A DNA stretch of 6,175 bases from CAVPEW01 sp050247895 (lineage in GTDB: Bacteria > Actinomycetota > Acidimicrobiia > Acidimicrobiales > VFJN01), in the NCBI GenBank assembly GCA_050247895.1, contig JBFWTJ010000230.1, positions 1 to 6,175 on the forward strand. Direction: 5' to 3'. Positions 1 to 4,801 of this stretch are shown here, piece by piece. The translations under genes were made by a program, and so were the position numbers. The first letter of the stretch is position 1; each line of letters opens with the position of its first letter. The notes under the pieces are model-generated. The model did not search any database, had not been told where the DNA came from, and worked only from the letters and a program-made list of their open reading frames with translations.

Positions 1-922
1 CAACCACACCGGCACCCACATCCTGCACTGGGCCCTGCGCCAGGTCCTCGGGCCCGACGTCAAGCAGCAGGGCTCGCTGGTGGCGCCGGACCGGCTCCGG
101 TTCGACTTCGGCCCGTCCGACGCGCTGACCGACGAGCAGATCCGCCGGATCGAGGACCTGGCCAACCACGAGATCCTGGCCAACTCGCCGGTCCGCCACT
201 ACGAGACGACCAAGGCGGCGGCCACCGAGCTGGGCGCGATCGCCTTCTTCGGCGACAAGTACGGCGAGGTGGTGCGGGTGCTCGAGGCCGGCACGCACTC
301 GATCGAGCTGTGCGGCGGCACCCACGTCGCGGCCCTGGGCGACATCGGGCCGCTCAAGGTGACCTCGGAGGCGTCGATCGGCTCCAACCTGCGCCGGATC
401 GAGGCGGTGACGGGGTTCGGCCCGATCGAGCGGCTCCGCACAACCGAGGCCGTCGTGGCCGAGGTGGCCGAGCTGCTCAACGTGCCGGTCGGCGAGGTGG
501 TCGACGGCGCCCGGAAGCGGCTGGAGGAGGTGCGCTCGCTGCGCAAGCAGGTCGACGCGCTCGAGCGAGAGGCTGCTGCCGCCCGGGCCGGCGGGTTGGC
601 CGACGGGGCGGTCGACGGGATCGTGGTCGAGCGGGTCGACGGCGTGGCGCGCGACGCCCTGAGGGAGATGGCGGTGGCGCTGCGCGACCGCCCCGGGATC
701 CGCGGCGTCGTGCTGGGTGGGAGCCCCGAGGGCGGTGGTGCGGCGCTGGTCGCCGCGGTGCGCCCCGACAGCGGCCTGGACGCCGGCGCGCTCATCGAGG
801 AGGGCAAGGCGCTCATCAAGGGCGGGGGCGGGCGCGACAAGGTCCTCGCCGTCGCCGGGGGCAAGGACGCCGAGGGGATCGACGCCGCGCTGGACCGGGC
901 CCGGGCCGCGGCCGGGATCTGA
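1..922 (+). CDS. alaS: Alanyl-tRNA synthetase, C-terminal part (5' truncated by window)
   Basis: This enzyme charges tRNA-Ala with alanine in the cytoplasm and edits mischarged Ser/Gly-tRNA. The window holds its last 306 codons, reading from base 2. The editing-domain zinc site is complete: an HxxxH motif (HTGTH, codons 2-6 of the fragment) and, about 100 residues later, CGGTH (codons 104-108). The sequence GSLVAPDRLRFDF between them is typical of AlaS. After the editing domain comes a charged heptad-like stretch (about codons 150-200) that fits the usual coiled-coil linker. The C-Ala/DHHA1 domain follows, with its glycine-rich GGGGR and AGGKD motifs near the end. The stretch between those motifs (DKVLAV) differs slightly from the common RPDMAQ-type sequence, which I take as lineage variation. 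The aminoacylation and tRNA-recognition domains lie upstream. The stop TGA (920-922) shares its A with the ATG of ruvX, so the two genes are probably translationally coupled. Confidence 0.97.
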   Translation, partial: NHTGTHILHWALRQVLGPDVKQQGSLVAPDRLRFDFGPSDALTDEQIRRIEDLANHEILANSPVRHYETTKAAATELGAIAFFGDKYGEVVRVLEAGTHSIELCGGTHVAALGDIGPLKVTSEASIGSNLRRIEAVTGFGPIERLRTTEAVVAEVAELLNVPVGEVVDGARKRLEEVRSLRKQVDALEREAAAARAGGLADGAVDGIVVERVDGVARDALREMAVALRDRPGIRGVVLGGSPEGGGAALVAAVRPDSGLDAGALIEEGKALIKGGGGRDKVLAVAGGKDAEGIDAALDRARAAAGI

Positions 923-1353
923 TGCGGGCGTTGGGGATCGACCTCGGGTCGCGCCGCGTCGGCGTGGCCCTGTCCGACGGCGCCGGGACCCTGGCGGTCC
1001 CCTACGAGGTGGTGGTCCGCTCCGGTGACCGGGCCCGCGACCGGGCCCGCATCGCCGAGCTGGTCGACGAGGTCGGCGCCGAGGTCGTCGTGGACGGCCT
1101 CCCGCGGTCGCTGGACGGATCGGCCGGGCCGGCCGAGCTGGCCGCCCGGGCCGAGGTCGACGCGCTGCGGGCCGAGCTCCCCGTCCCGGTCGAGACCTGG
1201 GACGAACGGCTGACGACGGTGACCGCGCACCGGGAGCTGGCCGCGGCCGGCGTGCGGAGCCGCGGCCGGCGCGCCGTGGTCGACAAGGTCGCGGCGTCGG
1301 TGATGCTCCAGTCGTGGCTCGACCACCGGCGGGCGACCGAGGAGGACGCATGA
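922..1353 (+). CDS. ruvX: RuvX/YqgF family pre-16S rRNA nuclease / putative Holliday junction resolvase
   Basis: A 143-residue RNase H-fold protein, the normal size for the YqgF/RuvX family. Family members have been linked to maturation of the 16S rRNA 5' end and to Holliday junction resolution. The first strand reads GIDLGSRRVGVALSD (residues 5-19), with the first acidic active-site residue at D7. The family signature GLPRSLDGS is at 59-67. WDERLTT (93-99) supplies E95, and VVDKVAASVMLQSWLD (119-134) supplies D121, so the acidic catalytic set appears complete. The start is the ATG in the TGATG overlap with alaS. Upstream in-frame extension is possible but would run antiparallel to common sense inside alaS and would precede a motif that always sits at the N terminus. 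No purine-rich ribosome site precedes this ATG, which fits reinitiation after alaS. The stop overlaps the mltG start by four bases. A perfect 12-base tandem repeat adds a DRAR-DRAR segment at residues 36-43. Confidence 0.95.
   Translation: MRALGIDLGSRRVGVALSDGAGTLAVPYEVVVRSGDRARDRARIAELVDEVGAEVVVDGLPRSLDGSAGPAELAARAEVDALRAELPVPVETWDERLTTVTAHRELAAAGVRSRGRRAVVDKVAASVMLQSWLDHRRATEEDA
1027..1050 (+). repeat. 12-bp perfect tandem duplication within ruvX
   Basis: The unit GACCGGGCCCGC occurs twice head to tail (1027-1038 and 1039-1050) and keeps the reading frame, encoding DRAR twice. It looks like a small in-frame duplication in a helix-forming segment of RuvX between the first active-site strand and the GLPRS motif. 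It could also be chance repetition of favoured GC-rich Asp/Arg/Ala codons. Only one duplication is seen. Confidence 0.6.
1340..1345 (+). promoter_or_regulatory. Shine-Dalgarno site for mltG
   Basis: AGGAGG lies inside the last codons of ruvX, four bases before the ATG at 1350. It supports that ATG as the mltG start over later in-frame GTG codons such as the one at 1620. It matters because the chosen start adds a long low-complexity N-terminal tail to MltG. Confidence 0.7.
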
Positions 1354-2843
1354 CCCCGCCGCCCGAAGGCCCCGAGCGCTCGCCCCGCGACCCCCGGGTG
1401 GCCCGCGGCGGAGGGCCGGGGACCACCGGCGTGTGGGAGCCCGGCACCGAACCTCCCGGGGACGTCCCGCCGACCGCGCCGGGTGCCACCGGGGGACCGG
1501 CGTCGGCCCCTTCGGGTGACGACGGGCGGCCGGGCCGGCCCGGCAAGGGCGAGGCGGGGGCAGATCGCGGGGGCGTGCTCGGCGTGGAGGCGCGTGGCGG
1601 CGCGCTCGACGGCGACCCCGTGTCGTTCGACGAGGGCGACGACGACCTGGCCTACCCCGACGAGGATCCTGACCTCGGCGCGCACGACGATCCCTACGGG
1701 TACGACGACGCGACCTACGGCGACGAGGATCCCGGCGTCTACGAGGATCCCTACGGGTACGACGACGACGGGTACGACTACGAGGACCTGCGGCCCGAGA
1801 GCTCGGTCGGGCGCCGCGTCGCGGTGGTGCTGGTGGCCCTGGTCGTGGTGATGGCACTGGTCGTCGGCGCGGCCTGGACCTGGTACCAGCGCCAGGTCGA
1901 CCCGCCCGGCCCTCCGGGCGACGAGGTCGTGCTCACCGTGCCCGAGGGCTCCACGTCGGACCAGATCGGAGCCCTGCTGGCCGACCACGACGTCATCGCC
2001 AGCGAGATGGTGTGGGGCTGGTACCTGCGGCTCAACGGCGGCGGACCGTTCCAGGCCGGCGATTACACGTTCCGCGAGAACTCGTCCATGGGCGACGCGG
2101 TGTCGGTCCTCGAAGCGGGCCCGGCCCCGCCCGAGGTGCGCCGCTTCACGATCCCCGAGGGCCTGACCCTGCGCGAGGTCCTGGACCGCCTGGCCTCGGC
2201 CGACCAGGGCCTCGGCTTCGACCGGACGGTGCTCCAGCAGGTCGTCGACGCGGGCCAGATCCGCTCCCGCTACCAGCCGGCCGAGGTCACCTCGGCCGAG
2301 GGGATCCTGTTCCCCGACACCTACGACGTCGGCGAGGACGCCGATCCGGCCACGGTCCTGGCCATGCTGGCCGGCCAGCTCGACTCGACGATGGCCGAGC
2401 TGCAGGTCGAGGCCAAGGCCGCCGCGCTGGGCCGCTCGCCCTACGAGATCCTGGTGATCGCCTCGCTCATCGAGGAGGAGTCCAGGGTTCCCGCCGAGCG
2501 GCCCCGGATCGCCCAGGTGATCTACAACCGGCTCGAGCGCGGCATCCCGCTGGGGATCGACGCCACGTCCCGGTACGAGGCCGAGCTGGCCGGCCGATCC
2601 CGCGACGACCTCGACTTCACCAGCGACTCGCCCTACAACACCCGCCGGGTGGCGGGGATCCCCCCGACGCCCATCGCCGCGCCCGGGCGGGCCAGCATCG
2701 AGGCGGCGCTCGACCCCGAGGCCGGACCGTGGATCTACTACGTGCTCGCCGACGAGGCCGGCAACCACTTCTTCACCGACAGCAGCCGCGAGTTCGAGCG
2801 GGCCAAGAGCGAGTGCAAGGCCAAGGGCCTGGGCTGCGGGTGA
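1350..2843 (+). CDS. mltG: Endolytic murein transglycosylase MltG (YceG family) with long acidic cytoplasmic tail
   Basis: MltG is a membrane-anchored lytic transglycosylase that cuts nascent glycan strands and so limits their length. This one has 497 residues, longer than the roughly 340 of the E. coli enzyme because of its N-terminal tail. Residues 1-90 are rich in Pro, Gly and charged residues. Residues 91-147 are rich in Asp, Glu and Tyr and carry two copies of DPYGYDD. A single membrane segment lies at about 157-177. A LysM-like subdomain follows (about 192-260, with VPEGSTSDQIGALL), then FTIPEGLTLREVLDRLA (266-282) and the catalytic domain. The presumed catalytic glutamate is E375 in ASLIEEES. 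Other landmarks are YNRLERGIPL (392-401), LGIDATSRY (401-409), SPYNTRRVAGIPPTPIAAPG (427-446) and the C-terminal WIYYVLADEAGNHFF (461-475). The common LQxDxTxxY motif reads LGIDATSRY here, so the glutamine is glycine. The ATG start overlaps the ruvX stop (ATGA) and has a good ribosome site. Confidence 0.95.
   Translation: MTPPPEGPERSPRDPRVARGGGPGTTGVWEPGTEPPGDVPPTAPGATGGPASAPSGDDGRPGRPGKGEAGADRGGVLGVEARGGALDGDPVSFDEGDDDLAYPDEDPDLGAHDDPYGYDDATYGDEDPGVYEDPYGYDDDGYDYEDLRPESSVGRRVAVVLVALVVVMALVVGAAWTWYQRQVDPPGPPGDEVVLTVPEGSTSDQIGALLADHDVIASEMVWGWYLRLNGGGPFQAGDYTFRENSSMGDAVSVLEAGPAPPEVRRFTIPEGLTLREVLDRLASADQGLGFDRTVLQQVVDAGQIRSRYQPAEVTSAEGILFPDTYDVGEDADPATVLAMLAGQLDSTMAELQVEAKAAALGRSPYEILVIASLIEEESRVPAERPRIAQVIYNRLERGIPLGIDATSRYEAELAGRSRDDLDFTSDSPYNTRRVAGIPPTPIAAPGRASIEAALDPEAGPWIYYVLADEAGNHFFTDSSREFERAKSECKAKGLGCG
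1689..1767 (+). repeat. Pair of 22-bp direct repeats in the acidic Tyr-rich tail of mltG
   Basis: Identical 22-base segments at 1689-1710 and 1746-1767 (both beginning GATCCCTACGGGTACG) lie 57 bases, or 19 codons, apart. Both encode DPYGYDD. Related shorter pieces (GACGAGGATCC) occur around 1660-1680 and 1720-1732. The tract appears to have grown by in-frame duplication of an acidic, tyrosine-rich unit in the predicted cytoplasmic tail of MltG. It may vary in copy number between relatives. Confidence 0.8.
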
Positions 2844-2847
2844 CCCG

Positions 2848-3717
2848 GTGATCGGCGGGCGGACGCGGCTCGCCGCGGTCATCGGCGCGCCGATCGCCCA
2901 CTCGATGTCGCCGGCCATCCTCAACGCCGCCTTCGCGGCCCGGGGCCTCGACTGGGTCTACCTGGCCTTCGAGGTGCCCGAGGGCGGGGCCGGGCGGGCC
3001 CTCGACGCCGTGCGGGCCCTGGGCATCGAGGGGCTGTCGGTCACCATGCCCCACAAGGCGGCCGTCATCCCCGGGCTCGACCGCCTCGACGAGGATGCCG
3101 AGGCGCTCGGCGCGGTCAACTGCGTCTGGCGCGACGGGGGGCGGCTGGTCGGGTCGAACACCGACGGCGCCGGCTTCGTCGACGCCCTGCGCGTCGACCA
3201 CGGCGTCGACCCGGCCGGACGGCGCTGCCTGGTGGTGGGCGCGGGTGGCGCGGGCCGCTCGGTGGCCCGGGCGCTGGGACTGGCCGGCGCGTCCGAGGTC
3301 GTGGTGGTCAACCGCTCGGAGGGTCCGGCCCGCCACGCCGCGTCGCTGGCCGGGCCGGCAGGGCGGGTGGGCACGGCGGCCGAGGCGGCCGACGCCGACC
3401 TCGTGGTGAACGCCACGCCTCTGGGCATGGGCGCACCGGCGGCGTCCGGCACGACCCCCGACCCGCTGCCGATCGACCCCGGCGGGCTCGGCCCGGGCCA
3501 GGTCGTGGCCGACCTCGTCTACCACCCGCTCGAGACGCCACTGCTCGTGGCCGCTCGGGCACGGGGAGCGACGGTCGTCGACGGGCTGGGGATGCTCGTC
3601 CACCAGGCCGGGCACGCGTTCCGGCGCTGGACGGCGCAGGATCCGCCGCTGGCCGAGATGTCCCGCGCCGCGAGGACCGCGATTTCCCGCCCCGCGGGTG
3701 AAGGTTCGTGTTCATAA
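2848..3717 (+). CDS. aroE: Shikimate dehydrogenase (NADP-dependent)
   Basis: AroE reduces 3-dehydroshikimate to shikimate, the fourth step of the shikimate pathway to chorismate and the aromatic amino acids. The protein has 289 residues, close to the usual 270-290. The substrate site is visible as HSMSP (18-22), VTMPHK with the catalytic lysine K70, and NTDGAGF with N104 and the catalytic aspartate D106. The Rossmann dinucleotide loop is VGAGGAGRSVA (130-140). NRS at 155-157 is at the place where NADP-dependent members have NRT/NRS. NATPLGM (188-194), DLVYHPLETPLL (222-233) and DGLGMLVHQA (245-254) complete the family pattern. Translation starts at GTG 2848, four bases after the mltG stop, with only a weak ribosome site (GGGTGA, which overlaps that stop). 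This fits coupled translation in the alaS-ruvX-mltG-aroE run. The last dozen codons are less conserved and overlap a possible promoter for the next gene. Confidence 0.96.
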   Translation: MIGGRTRLAAVIGAPIAHSMSPAILNAAFAARGLDWVYLAFEVPEGGAGRALDAVRALGIEGLSVTMPHKAAVIPGLDRLDEDAEALGAVNCVWRDGGRLVGSNTDGAGFVDALRVDHGVDPAGRRCLVVGAGGAGRSVARALGLAGASEVVVVNRSEGPARHAASLAGPAGRVGTAAEAADADLVVNATPLGMGAPAASGTTPDPLPIDPGGLGPGQVVADLVYHPLETPLLVAARARGATVVDGLGMLVHQAGHAFRRWTAQDPPLAEMSRAARTAISRPAGEGSCS

Positions 3718-3726
3718 TGCCGATGA
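3699..3726 (+). promoter_or_regulatory. Candidate sigma-28 (FliA/WhiG-type) promoter
   Basis: TGAAGGTT (3699-3706) matches the sigma-28 -35 consensus TAAAGTTT at 6 of 8 positions. GCCGATGA (3719-3726) matches the -10 consensus GCCGATAA at 7 of 8. The spacer is 12 bases, against 11 in the enterobacterial consensus. The element spans the end of aroE and the short intergenic gap, in a locally AT-richer patch of otherwise extremely GC-rich DNA. Its -10 ends 30 bases before the GTG of the DUF4388 gene, leaving room for a short leader with the ribosome site. Sigma-28 factors commonly drive motility or differentiation genes, which would suit the pilus-type gene downstream. The match was found by eye and is unproven. 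CATAAT at 3713-3718, close to a sigma-70 -10, is a competing reading but lacks a -35. Confidence 0.4.
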
Positions 3727-3744
3727 CCGCGTGGATCTGAGACC

Positions 3745-3750
3745 GGAGGT
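3745..3750 (+). promoter_or_regulatory. Shine-Dalgarno site deciding the DUF4388 start
   Basis: GGAGGT lies six bases before the GTG at 3757. Another in-frame GTG at 3751 directly abuts it with no spacing, so it is a poor start. The choice of 3757 gives a protein beginning MALQGTLDTF, which matches the way DUF4388 proteins usually begin. Confidence 0.75.
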
Positions 3751-3756
3751 GTGGCG

Positions 3757-4782
3757 GTGGCGCTGCAAGGGACCCTCGACACGTTCGCGCTGCCCGACGT
3801 GCTGCGCCTGCTCGCCACGACGGGCAAGACGGGCCGGCTGGACCTGAGGGGGGACCGCGGCACGGGCACCGTGTGGCTGGCCGAAGGCGCGGTGGCCGAG
3901 GTGTCGGCGCCGCGCCGGACCGAGGGCACCCCCGACGCCGAAGCGCTCTTCGAGCTGCTGCGGTTCGAGGCCGGCGAGTTCACCTTCGAGGCCGACGTGC
4001 CCGCGCCCGAGGGCGAGCGGGCCGAGGTGGAGGAGATCCTGCGAGAGTCGGGCGAGATGCTCGACCGCTGGCGGGAGGTCGCCGTCGTGGTGCCGTCGCT
4101 CGCCTCGCTGGTGCGCCTCCGCCCCGAGCTGGAGCACGACGAGGTCCGGGTCGACCGGAGCCGCTGGGCCACCCTCGCCGCGGTGGGCGCCGGCTCGACC
4201 GTCGGGCGCCTGGGCGAGGCCCTGTCGCTGTCCGAGCTCGCCGTGTCCACCGCGGTCAAGGACCTGGTGGACGCCGGCCTGGCCGAGATCACCTCGGTCC
4301 CCGACACGCCGCTCGACCCCGGTCCGGTCGCGCCGCCCGGTCCCGACGGGTCGACGGCCCTGCCCCTGCCGCCCCCGGCGCCGACCGACCTGGACGGCCC
4401 CGCCGCCCCGCCCGTGCCGCCTCCGCCGCCGCAGGGGACCGACGCCGGCGGGCTGGTCACGCCGGTCGCCGGCGGCCTGCCCGACCTGCCGCCGCCCCCG
4501 GGCGCGCCGGGGATCGACGCCCCGACGCCGGCGGCCGACCCCGCTCCGGCGGAGGGCGCCGTGGAGCAGGAGGTGCCCGCGCCGCCCGCGGTCGGGGTCC
4601 CCGACGACGCGCCGGTGGCGCCGGTGGTGGGCCTGAGCCCCGCGGCGGCCGATGCCCTGGCCACGATCCAGGGGACCGATCCCGACGTCCCGGCCGCCCC
4701 GCCGGCGCCGGGCGCCGCGACCGCCTCGGCCGACGAGGGGCGGAACAAGCTGCTGCGGTTCCTCTCCTCGGTGAAGAGCTGA
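3757..4782 (+). CDS. DUF4388 (PATAN-type) domain protein with winged-helix-like region and Pro-rich tail
   Basis: A 341-residue protein of unknown exact function. Residues 1 to about 105 fit the DUF4388/PATAN domain: MALQGTLDTFALPDVLRLLA, then TGKTGRLDL and a strand pair GTVWLAEGAVAEVSA (37-51), followed by EALFELLRFEAGEFTFE (62-78). Such domains are found in bacterial signalling proteins, often near two-component or motility genes. Residues about 135-180 (WATLAAVGAGSTVGRLGEAL, then LSELAVSTAVKDLVDAGLAEI) resemble a winged helix, as in other DUF4388 proteins. Residues 183-325 are a Pro/Ala/Gly/Asp linker with proline runs, probably disordered. The last 12 residues (NKLLRFLSSVKS) are again non-repetitive and look like an amphipathic helix or docking peptide. 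No signal peptide or membrane segment is visible, so it should be cytoplasmic. The candidate promoter and strong ribosome site upstream, and the PilT-like gene 19 bases downstream, suggest a role in pilus or surface-behaviour control; this is inference. Confidence 0.85.
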   Translation: MALQGTLDTFALPDVLRLLATTGKTGRLDLRGDRGTGTVWLAEGAVAEVSAPRRTEGTPDAEALFELLRFEAGEFTFEADVPAPEGERAEVEEILRESGEMLDRWREVAVVVPSLASLVRLRPELEHDEVRVDRSRWATLAAVGAGSTVGRLGEALSLSELAVSTAVKDLVDAGLAEITSVPDTPLDPGPVAPPGPDGSTALPLPPPAPTDLDGPAAPPVPPPPPQGTDAGGLVTPVAGGLPDLPPPPGAPGIDAPTPAADPAPAEGAVEQEVPAPPAVGVPDDAPVAPVVGLSPAAADALATIQGTDPDVPAAPPAPGAATASADEGRNKLLRFLSSVKS

Positions 4783-4801
4783 ACCGGGCGATCCGGCCGA
4801 C

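Noticed and set aside
310..921. Upstream in-frame extension of ruvX inside alaS
   Set aside because: The extension is an Arg/Gly-rich shadow of alaS. The RuvX signature GIDLGSRRVG normally sits at the very N terminus, and the ATG at 922 is ideally placed for coupling.
1002..2924. Very long minus-strand open frames (199-1857, 1002-2924, 3519-4748, 3712-5190, 4457-5848)
   Set aside because: They lie opposite well-identified + strand genes, are dominated by Arg, Gly, Ala, Pro or Ser as expected from reading GC-rich codons backwards, and show no recognisable domain. In DNA this GC-rich, stop codons are rare in shadow frames.
3713..3718. CATAAT as a sigma-70-type -10 element
   Set aside because: It matches TATAAT at five of six bases, but the region about 17 bases upstream (CCCCGC) has no -35 resemblance. 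It stays an alternative to the sigma-28-like reading, not a separate feature.
4783..4801. Terminator between the DUF4388 and PilT-like genes, or after aroE
   Set aside because: Neither short gap contains a hairpin followed by a T-rich run. GC-rich inverted repeats elsewhere lie inside coding sequence and are expected by composition.
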